A DNA stretch of 34,985 bases from an uncultured Prevotellaceae bacterium (GTDB lineage Bacteria; Bacteroidota; Bacteroidia; Bacteroidales; Muribaculaceae). The stretch is taken from assembly GCA_947169265.1 (NCBI GenBank), contig CAMVPC010000029.1:1-34985 (forward strand). The letters are read 5' to 3'. Below, one piece after another: positions 16,053-23,883 of the stretch. Each line of letters opens with the position of its first letter. The first letter of the stretch is position 1. A program made the translations under genes and the position numbers. A model generated the notes under the pieces. That model did no database searches, was not told the DNA's origin, and worked only from the letters and a program-made list of their open reading frames with translations.

Positions 16053-17114
16053 ATGCGAGTATTAGTAATCAACCCCGGCTCCACTTCGACCAAAATCGCC
16101 GTTTTCGACGACGAGAAAGCACTGTTTGTTCACAACATCCACCACGAGCCCGAAGACCTCGCCAAGTTTGACGGTGTGCTCGCGCAACGCCAGTGGCGCA
16201 AGCAAATCGTGCTCAGCGAGCTCGAGAATCGTGGCATTCCCGCCAAGTTCGACGCTGTGGTGGGTCGCGGCGGCCTCACCAAGCCCATCGAGGGCGGCGT
16301 GTATGCCGTGAACGACGCCATGCTCCACGACATGGAGCTGGTGCAGCAGCACCATGCCAGCGACCTGGGTTGCCTCATCGCTCACGAGATTGCCGCGATG
16401 AACCCCGGCACGCCCAGCTTTGTGGCCGACCCTGTCACCGTCGACGAACTTAATGACTATGCCCGCATTAGCGGCACGCCGTTGCTGCCCCGCGTGAGCA
16501 TTTGGCACGCCCTCAACCAGCGCGCCACGGCCCGCCGCTATGCCAAGGAGGCCGGCCGCAGCTACGAGGACCTGAACCTTATCGTGTGCCACCTGGGTGG
16601 CGGCATTTCGGTGGCGGCCCACGACCACGGCCGCGCCGTCGATGTCAACAACGCCCTCAACGGCGAGGGTCCCTTCTCGCCCGAACGCGCAGGCACCCTG
16701 CCCGCCGCCGCGCTGGTGAACCTGTGCTTCAGCGGCAAGTACACCAAGCAAGAGTTGCTCGCCATCATGGCCGGCAAGGGCGGCTTGAGCGCTCACCTGA
16801 ACACCAACAACGCGCTGGAGGTGGAACATGCCATCGAAGCCGGCGACGCACATGCCAAGCTAGTGTTCGACGCCATGATTTACCATGTGGCCAAGAGCAT
16901 CGCCGCCCAGGGCGCCGTGCTCTGCGGCAAGGTCGACGCCATCCTGCTCACCGGCGGCATTGCCCATTCGCGTTACTTGGTGGAAGAAATCAAACGTCGA
17001 GTGGGATACCTCGCGCCCATCCACGTCTATCCCGGCGAGGACGAGATGGAGGCGCTGGCACTCAACGCGCTGGCCGTGCTGCGCGGCGAGCGTGAAGCCA
17101 AAGAATACAAGTAA
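16053..17114 (+). CDS. buk: Butyrate kinase
   Basis: This 353-residue acetokinase-family (ASKHA fold) enzyme converts butyryl phosphate plus ADP to butyrate plus ATP. It opens MRVLVINPGSTSTKIAVFDDE, the phosphate 1 motif. It contains VGRGGLTKPIEGGVYAVN, the adenosine/phosphate 2 region LIVCHLGGGISVAAHDHGRAVDVNNAL, and the C-terminal ILLTGGIAHSRYLVEEIKRR. The frame is open 12 codons further upstream, but ATG 16053 matches the family start and is preceded by purine-rich GGAGC and GAGGAAGA. The length fits butyrate kinase, not acetate kinase (about 400). A strong terminator lies 19 bp after the stop. Confidence 0.95.
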   Translation: MRVLVINPGSTSTKIAVFDDEKALFVHNIHHEPEDLAKFDGVLAQRQWRKQIVLSELENRGIPAKFDAVVGRGGLTKPIEGGVYAVNDAMLHDMELVQQHHASDLGCLIAHEIAAMNPGTPSFVADPVTVDELNDYARISGTPLLPRVSIWHALNQRATARRYAKEAGRSYEDLNLIVCHLGGGISVAAHDHGRAVDVNNALNGEGPFSPERAGTLPAAALVNLCFSGKYTKQELLAIMAGKGGLSAHLNTNNALEVEHAIEAGDAHAKLVFDAMIYHVAKSIAAQGAVLCGKVDAILLTGGIAHSRYLVEEIKRRVGYLAPIHVYPGEDEMEALALNALAVLRGEREAKEYK

Positions 17115-17132
17115 TACAACTCTTTAAGAACA

Positions 17133-17167
17133 AGTCCCTAAGGTCCTGCGCCTTAGGGACTTTATAA
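17133..17167 (+). terminator. Rho-independent terminator after buk
   Basis: AGTCCCTAAGG (17133-17143) and CCTTAGGGACT (17151-17161) form an 11-bp perfect stem with a 7-nt loop, followed by TTATAATT. It separates the ptb-buk operon from the following fusion gene, whose own promoter is not obvious. Confidence 0.88.
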
Positions 17168-17199
17168 TTAAACGACAAAACCATCAACACCGAGAGACT

Positions 17200-19011
17200 A
17201 TGCAAGCTATCATCTTAGCGGCCGGAATGGGACGCCGACTGGGCGAGTACACCCGCGATAACACCAAGTGCATGGTGCCCGTCAATGGCGTGCGCCTCAT
17301 TGACCGTCTGCTGCGGCAGCTGGCCCGTCTTGACCTCAAGCGGGTGGTGATGGTGGTGGGTTACAAGGGGCAAGAGCTTATCGATTACATCGGCGACCGT
17401 TACCGCGACCGCCTCACGATAGAGTTTGCCCATAACCCGGTCTACGACAAGACCAACAACATCTATTCGCTGTCGATTGTCAAGGAACAACTGCAGGCCG
17501 ACGACACGTTGCTCATCGAGAGCGACTTGATTTTCGACGACAGGATGTTCGACATGATTTTGGGGGATCCCTACCCCAACCTGGCGCTGGTGGCGAAATA
17601 CGAGACGTGGATGGACGGCACCATGGTGCGCATCGACGGCGACCACAACATCGTCAATTTTGTGCCCAAGAAAGCGTTCAACTACGACGAAGTCGACACC
17701 TATTATAAAACGGTCAACATCTACAAGTTCAGCCGGCAGTTCAGCCAACAGGTGTACGTGCCCTTCCTCGACGCTTACTGTAAGGTGATGGGCAACAACG
17801 AGTACTACGAGCAGGTGTTGCGCGTCATCACCCTGCTTGACAAGACCGACCTCAAGGCCTTACCCATAGGCAACGAGCGATGGTACGAAATCGACGACGT
17901 GCAGGACCTCGACATCGCCGAGAACATCTTTGCCGGGGAACATGAGCGCTTGGGCAAGTACAGCAAGCGCTACGGCGGTTACTGGCGCTTCCCCAAGATG
18001 CTCGATTTTTGTTATCTCGTGAACCCGTTCTTCCCGCCCAAGCGCATGAAAGATGAGCTGCGGGCCAACTTCGACGTACTGCTCACCGAGTACCCCTCGG
18101 GCATGCGGGTCAACTCGTTGCTCGCCGGCAAGTATTTCGGCATCAGGCAGGAATTTGTCGCTGTGGGGAATGGCGCCGCCGAGCTCATCAAGAGCCTTGT
18201 GGAAGCCCTTGAGGGCAAGTTGGGCGTGGTGTTTCCCACCTTTGAGGAATATCCTAACCGCCTCGACCGCAACCGCCTCGTGCCCTTCACCCCGCAGGGT
18301 GACGACTTGCGCTATGGCATCGATGACCTCAAGCGATTCTTCGCCGACAAGGAACTGGACACGTTGCTGCTCGTCAACCCCGACAACCCTTCGGGCAACT
18401 TCATCCCGAGGAACGACGTCCTGACGCTGGCGGCTTGGTGCCGCGAGCGCGGCGTGAGGCTTGTGGTTGACGAGTCGTTCGTCGACTTCACCGATGACTA
18501 TGCTTCCAATTCGCTGCTCGTCAACGACACCCTGCTTGAGCACCCTAACATGGTGGTAATGAAAAGCATCAGCAAGAGCTACGGCGTGCCCGGCTTGCGG
18601 CTGGGCGTGATGGCCGGCAGCGACACCGCGCTCATCGCCGCCGTCAAGAAGGACGTGGCGATATGGAACATCAACTCGTTCGCCGAGTTTTATATGCAGA
18701 TTTTCAACAAATACGAGCACATCTACAAGGTGGCCTGCGCCAAGTTCCTCGATGAGCGACGACGCTTCGAGGCACAGCTGGCGCGCGTGCCCTTCTTGCG
18801 CGTCATTCCTTCGCAGGCCAACTACTTCCTGTGTGAGGTCACGGGCCGCTTCACCGCCGCTTCGCTCACCGAGACACTGCTCAACCGTCACAACATTCTC
18901 ATCAAGGACTGCTCCACCAAGACAGGGCTTGAAAGAAAGAATTACGTGCGCATCGCAATCCGCAACCGCGACGACAACGACGCGCTCATCAATGTGCTGA
19001 AACAACTATGA
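17200..19011 (+). CDS. Fusion: LicC-like cytidylyltransferase + CobD-like PLP decarboxylase/aminotransferase
   Basis: This 603-residue protein has two enzymes in one chain. Residues 1 to about 245 are a sugar-nucleotide/LicC-type nucleotidyltransferase: MQAIILAAGMGRRLGEYTRD, KCMVPVNG, KTNNIYSLSIVKEQL, IESDLIFDD, and WYEIDDVQDLDIAE, which closely parallels LicC of pneumococcus. Residues about 255-603 are a fold-type I PLP enzyme most like CobD (threonine-phosphate decarboxylase). Motifs are YGGYWRFPKMLDFCYLVNPF, LLVNPDNPSGN, VVDESFVDF, SISKSYGVPGLRLGVM (predicted PLP lysine K459), RVIPSQANYFLCEV and LERKNYVRIAIRNRDDND. I infer that it decarboxylates an amino-acid O-phosphate (for example phosphoserine) and makes the CDP derivative of the product. 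HisC-type transamination is the main alternative. The stop overlaps the next start (ATGA). Confidence 0.85.
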   Translation: MQAIILAAGMGRRLGEYTRDNTKCMVPVNGVRLIDRLLRQLARLDLKRVVMVVGYKGQELIDYIGDRYRDRLTIEFAHNPVYDKTNNIYSLSIVKEQLQADDTLLIESDLIFDDRMFDMILGDPYPNLALVAKYETWMDGTMVRIDGDHNIVNFVPKKAFNYDEVDTYYKTVNIYKFSRQFSQQVYVPFLDAYCKVMGNNEYYEQVLRVITLLDKTDLKALPIGNERWYEIDDVQDLDIAENIFAGEHERLGKYSKRYGGYWRFPKMLDFCYLVNPFFPPKRMKDELRANFDVLLTEYPSGMRVNSLLAGKYFGIRQEFVAVGNGAAELIKSLVEALEGKLGVVFPTFEEYPNRLDRNRLVPFTPQGDDLRYGIDDLKRFFADKELDTLLLVNPDNPSGNFIPRNDVLTLAAWCRERGVRLVVDESFVDFTDDYASNSLLVNDTLLEHPNMVVMKSISKSYGVPGLRLGVMAGSDTALIAAVKKDVAIWNINSFAEFYMQIFNKYEHIYKVACAKFLDERRRFEAQLARVPFLRVIPSQANYFLCEVTGRFTAASLTETLLNRHNILIKDCSTKTGLERKNYVRIAIRNRDDNDALINVLKQL

Positions 19012-20027
19012 CACGAATCTGCATCTGTGGCGGGGGCTCGCTGGGACACACTGTGGCCGGCTATGTGGGCGCGAAACCCGATTTTGAGGTGAGTCTGCTC
19101 ACGCGTCATCCCGAGTTGTGGGGCTCCACAATCGACGTTATCGACCCGTCGGGCAAGCACTTCGCCGGGCGGTTGCGTCGTGTCACCGGCGATGCCGCCG
19201 AAGTGATTCCCGGCAGCGACATCGTGCTGCTGTGCTTACCGGGCTTCGCCATCGAGTCCACACTGCGCGCCATTAGCCCCTACCTCAAGCCCACGACCAT
19301 GGTGGGCACAGTCGTATCGAGCACCGGTTTCTTTTTCATGGCGCGCGACACGCTCGACCACTCGATTCCCCTTTTCGGCTTCCAGCGTGTTCCTTTCATC
19401 GCGCGCACTGTGGAATATGGCCGCAAAGCCTGTCTCAAAGGATACAAGACGGGGCTTAATGTGGCTTTTGAGCACGCTACCGAAGCGCAAAAACGGCACT
19501 GCCGCGCTGTGCTCGAGAAGATGCTGGACCTTCCCGTCACATTGCTGGGAAGCCATTACGAAGTGAGCCTAACCAACAGCAATCCGTTGCTGCACACATC
19601 GCGCATCTACACTCTGTGGCGCGACTGGCGCCCGGGCATCAACTTCGACTGCTGCCCCGAGTTTTACAGCGACTGGACGCTCGAGGCCTCGCAATATTAT
19701 ATCGCGATGGACAACGAGTTCCAAACCTTGCTCAAGCGACTGCCGGTGACTCCCGGAGCCATTCCCCGCGTGCTTGATTACTACGAAAGTACCGACGCCG
19801 CCTCGCTCACACGCAAGTTGGCCTCAATACCCGCTTTCAAAGGCATACCGGCTCCCATGACACGCGACGCACAAGGGCGATACGCCCCCGACCTTCACAG
19901 CCGCTACTTCACCGAAGACTTCCCCTTCGGCCTGCACTTCATCGTGAAAGTGGCGCGAGAAACAAATTTCCCCGCTCCCATCATGGCCCAAGTCTACAAC
20001 TGGGGAATGCATTTGATACAGCCTTGA
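19008..20027 (+). CDS. Opine-dehydrogenase-like NAD(P)-binding oxidoreductase
   Basis: This 339-residue protein has an N-terminal Rossmann fold with MTRICICGGGSLGHTVAGYV (GxGxxG at residues 8-13). An extended segment follows (GSDIVLLCLPGFAIESTL). The C-terminal helical domain is of the octopine/nopaline dehydrogenase type, with TNSNPLLHTSRIYTLWRDW, whose His196 is at the expected catalytic position, and DNEFQTLLKRL. Opine dehydrogenases reductively join an amine to a 2-oxo acid. It is coupled to the fusion gene by a four-base overlap, so both should work on the same molecule. A ketopantoate-reductase-like enzyme is the main alternative, but the NP-x2-H motif favours the opine type. Substrates are unknown. 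Confidence 0.8.
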   Translation: MTRICICGGGSLGHTVAGYVGAKPDFEVSLLTRHPELWGSTIDVIDPSGKHFAGRLRRVTGDAAEVIPGSDIVLLCLPGFAIESTLRAISPYLKPTTMVGTVVSSTGFFFMARDTLDHSIPLFGFQRVPFIARTVEYGRKACLKGYKTGLNVAFEHATEAQKRHCRAVLEKMLDLPVTLLGSHYEVSLTNSNPLLHTSRIYTLWRDWRPGINFDCCPEFYSDWTLEASQYYIAMDNEFQTLLKRLPVTPGAIPRVLDYYESTDAASLTRKLASIPAFKGIPAPMTRDAQGRYAPDLHSRYFTEDFPFGLHFIVKVARETNFPAPIMAQVYNWGMHLIQP

Positions 20028-20063
20028 AAAAGCGCAAATTGTGAATAAATTGTGACACGAATA

Positions 20064-20095
20064 TTTGCTCACACGCAAATTAATGTCTACCTTTG
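20064..20095 (+). promoter_or_regulatory. Promoter of the P-loop/CYTH gene
   Basis: TTTG (20064-20067), a 20-bp spacer and TACCTTTG (20088-20095) match the consensus exactly. Repeated short words (GCAAATT at two places, TTGTGACA and TTTGTGACA) surround it, but I cannot assign them to a regulator. Confidence 0.75.
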
Positions 20096-20167
20096 TCGTT
20101 TGTGACAAAGAAATGATTATTTTCTTCGCGTTGCGACCACAACGTCACGCTACATTTTAAATAAGGA

Positions 20168-21259
20168 ATGAACAACAACATCACCAAGATTGTCCTCACC
20201 GGCGGGCCCTGTGCCGGAAAAACTACCGCACTTGTAAAGATTATCGAACACTTCTCGAGTCTCGGTTTTCAAGTGTTTACCCTACCCGAGATTCCCACGC
20301 TTTTCAGCCAGGCCGGCGTGAATTACCTCACCGACAACAAATCGCTCTTCTATCACGCCGAGAAAGCTACCCTCAAGCTGCAGCTCGAGATGGAAGACCA
20401 CTTCGCCGCCATGGCCGCCGAGTGTACCAAGCCGGTGCTCATCGTATGTGACCGCGGCACCATGGACATCTCGGCCTATCTGGGTGTCGACACCTGGCAA
20501 GCCATCATGAGCGAGAACGACACTAACACCGTCAAGCTTCGCGACTCGCGCTACGACGCTGTTCTTCACCTCGTCACCGCAGCCAATGGCGCCGAACGGT
20601 TCTACACCACCTCGAACAACAAGGCTCGCACCGAGGGCATCGAGCAGGCCTGCGCCCTCGACAAGAAACTCATCGATGCCTGGACGGGACACCCCCACCT
20701 GCGCATCATCGACAATAGCGAAATTTTCGAGAACAAGCTAAACAACGTCATCAAGGAGATTTCTAACGTGCTCGGTCTGCCCGGCACATCGTCGGCCGAC
20801 GGGCAACGGAAATATGTCGTCGAAGTCACCGGCGAAATACCCGGCGGTATTGAGAGCGAAATCACGCAAACCTACCTGCTGAGCGAGCCCGACGCCGAGG
20901 TGCGTCTGCGCAAGCGCGGCATCAACGGCGACTACGTGTATTTCCACACCATCAAGAAAACCGTGGGCGACCTGGAGCAAATCGAGACCGAACGACGCAT
21001 CACCCCGCGCCAGTATGTGGCCTTGCTCGCACAGGCCGACCCCAATCGCCAGCCCATCCACAAGACACGCAAAAACTTCGTGTGGGAGAAGCAATATTTC
21101 GAGCTCGACACCTACGACCGCCCCGGCAAGGGACTCAACATTCTCGAGATTGAGGGCTCGCCCGACCCCGACCAAATCAAGTTCCCGCCCTTCTTGCGCG
21201 TCGTCAAGGACATTACAGGCGACACCGACTACTACAACTACAATCTCGCACTGAAGTAG
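20168..21259 (+). CDS. P-loop ATP/GTP-binding domain fused to CYTH-like domain
   Basis: This 363-residue protein has a Walker A motif GGPCAGKTT at residues 12-20 in an AAA_28-type NTPase/kinase domain (about 1-200). VLIVCDRGTMDIS is the Walker B-like segment, and LRIIDNSEIFENKLNNVI closes the domain. Residues about 215-355 resemble a CYTH/triphosphate tunnel domain: YVVEVTGEIPGG, EVRLRKRGINGDYVYFHTIKK, IETERRITPRQYVALL, FVWEKQYFELDTYDRPGKGL and LNILEIEGSPD. The layout recalls eukaryotic TTD14 and plant TTM1/TTM2 proteins, which also join a P-loop kinase-like domain to CYTH. It probably binds a nucleotide or polyphosphate-like ligand; the reaction is not known. It has its own promoter and a strong terminator, so it is monocistronic. 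Confidence 0.82.
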   Translation: MNNNITKIVLTGGPCAGKTTALVKIIEHFSSLGFQVFTLPEIPTLFSQAGVNYLTDNKSLFYHAEKATLKLQLEMEDHFAAMAAECTKPVLIVCDRGTMDISAYLGVDTWQAIMSENDTNTVKLRDSRYDAVLHLVTAANGAERFYTTSNNKARTEGIEQACALDKKLIDAWTGHPHLRIIDNSEIFENKLNNVIKEISNVLGLPGTSSADGQRKYVVEVTGEIPGGIESEITQTYLLSEPDAEVRLRKRGINGDYVYFHTIKKTVGDLEQIETERRITPRQYVALLAQADPNRQPIHKTRKNFVWEKQYFELDTYDRPGKGLNILEIEGSPDPDQIKFPPFLRVVKDITGDTDYYNYNLALK

Positions 21260-21301
21260 TTGCGAGTTTTGAGCCTCGAACTTTGAGCTATGCACACCTG
21301 T

Positions 21302-21341
21302 ACTATTCGGCGCGATAATGTCGCGCCGAATAGTGTTTTTT
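21302..21341 (+). terminator. Rho-independent terminator after the P-loop/CYTH gene
   Basis: ACTATTCGGCGCGA (21302-21315) and TCGCGCCGAATAGT (21321-21334) form a 14-bp perfect stem with a 5-nt loop, followed by GTTTTTTATG. It is one of the clearest terminators in the window. Confidence 0.92.
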
Positions 21342-21343
21342 AT

Positions 21344-21400
21344 GTAAAATTTACGCAAAAAATTTGGTGGTTTCAAAAAACCGCCTTATCTTTGCGTCAA
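21344..21400 (+). promoter_or_regulatory. NUDIX-gene promoter with flanking inverted repeat (candidate operator)
   Basis: The promoter is TTTG (21363-21366), a 20-bp spacer and TATCTTTG (21387-21394). It is framed by ACGCAAA (21353-21359) and its exact complement TTTGCGT (21391-21397). The second copy overlaps the -7 box. Just upstream lies the palindrome GTAAAATTTAC (21344-21354). This arrangement suits autoregulation by the encoded NUDIX/winged-helix protein; that link is inferred. Confidence 0.55.
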
Positions 21401-21430
21401 AATTACACAACACTTAAAAAACATAGATAC

Positions 21431-22123
21431 ATGGAAGAATTGAAGTATCATTACAAGTACCCGCACCCGAGCGTGACTACCGACTGCGTCATCTTCGGGT
21501 TTGACGGCACAAAATTGAACGTGTTGCTCGTGGAGCGAGGCGTGGAGCCTTACAAAGGACGCTGGGCGTTTCCCGGCGGTTTCCTGCGAATGGACGAGAG
21601 CGCCGAGGAAGGCGCGCGACGCGAGTTGCGCGAGGAGACAGGTCTCGAGACCGCCTATATCAAGCAATTCCATACCTTTTCGGATCCCGAGCGTGACCCG
21701 CGCGAACGCGTCATCACCATCGCCTACTACGCGCTGGTGCGACAGCGACATGTGCAGGGAGGCGACGACGCGGCCCGCGCCGCGTGGTTCGCGCTCGATG
21801 AAGTGCCGGCACTCGCTTTTGACCACGACTTGATACTGCGCACGGCCCTGAACGCCCTGCGCCACCAGATACACTTCGAGCCGGTGGGCTTTGAGCTGTT
21901 ACCCGAGAAATTCACCATCAAGGAATTACAGCACCTTTACGAAGCCATCCTCGACGTGAAATTCGACCGCCGCAACTTTTACAAAAAAATGCTTCACTAC
22001 GAGCTCATCACCCAAGTGCCCGAAGCGTCGCGCGAGGAAGCGCACCGCGAAACGTTCCTGTTCAAGTTCAACAAAGAAAAATACGACGAACTTAAGCAAA
22101 AAGGATTTAAACTGGAATTTTAA
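21431..22123 (+). CDS. NUDIX hydrolase / NrtR-type transcriptional regulator
   Basis: This 230-residue protein has a NUDIX domain at about 15-150. An intact NUDIX box runs from G50 to L72 (E56, then REL-x-EE-x-GL at 64-72). A C-terminal winged-helix-like region (about 155-225) contains FTIKELQHLYEAILDVKFDRRNFYKKML, typical of NrtR-family regulators that sense ADP-ribose or NAD-related ligands. Bacteroidota also use NrtR relatives as sugar-catabolism regulators. The full box suggests that hydrolase activity is retained, unlike many NrtR proteins. The ATG at 21431 follows the promoter by about 36 bp; the longer open frame upstream lies in the promoter and terminator. It is 20 bp ahead of an ADP-ribosylglycohydrolase gene, which points to an ADP-ribose-linked ligand. 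Confidence 0.88.
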   Translation: MEELKYHYKYPHPSVTTDCVIFGFDGTKLNVLLVERGVEPYKGRWAFPGGFLRMDESAEEGARRELREETGLETAYIKQFHTFSDPERDPRERVITIAYYALVRQRHVQGGDDAARAAWFALDEVPALAFDHDLILRTALNALRHQIHFEPVGFELLPEKFTIKELQHLYEAILDVKFDRRNFYKKMLHYELITQVPEASREEAHRETFLFKFNKEKYDELKQKGFKLEF

Positions 22124-22143
22124 CTGTTAATATCAACAAAACT

Positions 22144-23748
22144 ATGGACCGAAACAAACAAGAACAAGACGTGAGAGTGAAAGACCACATTCGCGGCTGC
22201 CTCATGGCCGGAGCCGCCGGCGACGCGTTGGGTTATCCCGTGGAATTCATGAGCCGTGAGGCCATCCTGGCCCACTATGGCCCCGAAGGCATCACGCGCC
22301 TCGAAACACGCGACGGCAAAGCCCTCGTTAGCGATGACACACAAATGACCCTCTTCACCGCCAACGGCATCCTCATGGGCATCACGCGGGGCGCGATGCG
22401 CGGTGTGGGCGGCAATCCCGAGGGCTATGTGCAATATGCCTATCTCGACTGGTACTACACCCAAACGGGTCGCAAACACCGTTGGTTCGAGCACGGCTTC
22501 ACATGGCTGCGCAACCTACCCGAACTGGCTCACCGCCGCGCCCCCGGCAACACGTGCCTGAGCGCTTGCGACAGCCTGCTCAACCACCGCGACGTGGAGA
22601 ACGACAGCAAGGGCTGCGGCGGCATCATGCGCGTGGCACCCATGGGCCTGCTCACCGCGAGCTACGACATAAAGGACACATCTATCAGCAACGCCGCCAC
22701 GGCTTGGGCCGGTGCCGAGATTGCGCGCTGCACCCACAAGCATCCGCTCGGTTTCTTGCCGGCGGCCCTGCTCACTCATGTGGTACACAGGTTGGCGTTA
22801 CTGTCCACCGAAGATGGCATAGCCCAATTCACCAACCTCGTCACCGGAGCCACCGAACTACTGAAAGACATCTATCAAGGCGAGTTTGACCGTGACAAGC
22901 AATACCTCACCGCGCTCACCGCGCGAGCCCTCGAGCTGGCCTCCTCACGACTCAACGACCACGAGGCCATCGCGCGACTGGGCCAGGGCTGGACGGGCGA
23001 AGAGGCGTGGGCCATCGCCGTCTACTGCGTGGCCCGCCATCTCCACGAGCCGGAACAGGCCGTAATCGCCGCCGTGAACCATGACGGCGACAGCGACAGC
23101 ACCGGCGCTATCGCCGGCAACATCGTGGGTGTCCTCTACGGTCTGGAAGCCCTCGAAAGGCGCCACTTCTTGTGCCCGGCAGGCCGCAACCTGACCGACA
23201 CCTTGGAACTCGCCGACATCATATTGGCGCTGGCCGATGACATCTCGACAGGGTGCATCGTGAGCGAATACGCTCCCAACGACACGCCCGAGCAACAGCA
23301 GTGGTTGGCACGTTACGTCTATATGAAGCCCGCCGGCATCCACAAAGAACCCGCGTATCGCCGACCTTTTGTGCCCGGCAAAATCACCTCGCTCAAGCCC
23401 AACGAGATTTTCGTCTTCGGCAGCAACCTCGCCGGCAGCCACGGTGGCGGCGCGGCCTTAGCCGCGTGGAAACGCTTTGGCGCCATCATGGGCCAGGGCG
23501 TGGGTCTGCAGGGCCAAAGCTACGCTATCCCCACGATGCAAGGCGGTGTAGAGACCATCAAGCCTTACACCGATGAGTTCATCGCCTTTGCCGCCTCCCA
23601 CCCCGAGCTCACGTTCCTGGTGACACGCATTGGCTGCGGCATCGCCGGTTTCAGCGACAGCGACATCGCGCCACTGTTCCGCGAAGCCCTTCCCCTGAGC
23701 AACGTACTACTGCCGCGCTCGTTCGTCGAAGTCCTCAACGCCCTTTAA
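22144..23748 (+). CDS. ADP-ribosylglycohydrolase fused to A1S_2505-like domain
   Basis: This 534-residue protein has two parts. Residues about 10-355 are an ARH/DraG-type ADP-ribosylglycohydrolase: GCLMAGAAGDALGYPVEFMS, metal site SDDTQM (63-68), GCGGIMRVAPMGL, and the second metal/ribose motif NHDGDSDSTGAIAGNI (about 312-327). Residues about 405-534 match a domain seen alone in phages and bacteria as A1S_2505-type: NEIFVFGSNLAGSHGGGAAL, AIMGQGVGLQGQSYAIPT, and HPELTFLVTRIGCGIAGFSD. That domain's glycine-rich pattern resembles macro domains, which bind ADP-ribose, but this relation is my inference. The predicted role is removal or processing of ADP-ribose groups in the cytosol. It is co-transcribed with the NUDIX regulator 20 bp upstream. 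Confidence 0.87.
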   Translation: MDRNKQEQDVRVKDHIRGCLMAGAAGDALGYPVEFMSREAILAHYGPEGITRLETRDGKALVSDDTQMTLFTANGILMGITRGAMRGVGGNPEGYVQYAYLDWYYTQTGRKHRWFEHGFTWLRNLPELAHRRAPGNTCLSACDSLLNHRDVENDSKGCGGIMRVAPMGLLTASYDIKDTSISNAATAWAGAEIARCTHKHPLGFLPAALLTHVVHRLALLSTEDGIAQFTNLVTGATELLKDIYQGEFDRDKQYLTALTARALELASSRLNDHEAIARLGQGWTGEEAWAIAVYCVARHLHEPEQAVIAAVNHDGDSDSTGAIAGNIVGVLYGLEALERRHFLCPAGRNLTDTLELADIILALADDISTGCIVSEYAPNDTPEQQQWLARYVYMKPAGIHKEPAYRRPFVPGKITSLKPNEIFVFGSNLAGSHGGGAALAAWKRFGAIMGQGVGLQGQSYAIPTMQGGVETIKPYTDEFIAFAASHPELTFLVTRIGCGIAGFSDSDIAPLFREALPLSNVLLPRSFVEVLNAL

Positions 23749-23841
23749 CCCTGAAGTCTCGACCTGCCCTGCTTTACAAGATGAACGCACCCCGGCGATG
23801 TGGTAGCCGAGCGTTAATAAATATTAAAATTTGCGCTATAA

Positions 23842-23873
23842 TTTGGTTTATAACGTAAACCATAATATCTTTG
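23842..23873 (+). promoter_or_regulatory. Promoter with internal palindromic operator
   Basis: TTTG (23842-23845), a 20-bp spacer and TATCTTTG (23866-23873) fit the consensus exactly. The spacer is almost filled by GGTTTA-n5-TAAACC (23845-23861), a perfect interrupted palindrome. A repressor bound there would block the polymerase directly. The operon encodes a winged-helix protein, the obvious candidate. Confidence 0.75.
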
Positions 23874-23883
23874 CACCGAAAAT

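Noticed and set aside
20051-20073. TGTGA-N13-TCACA resembling a CRP site upstream of the P-loop/CYTH gene
   Set aside because: The spacing is 13 rather than 6, and the right arm overlaps the promoter. The match is probably chance in AT-rich DNA.
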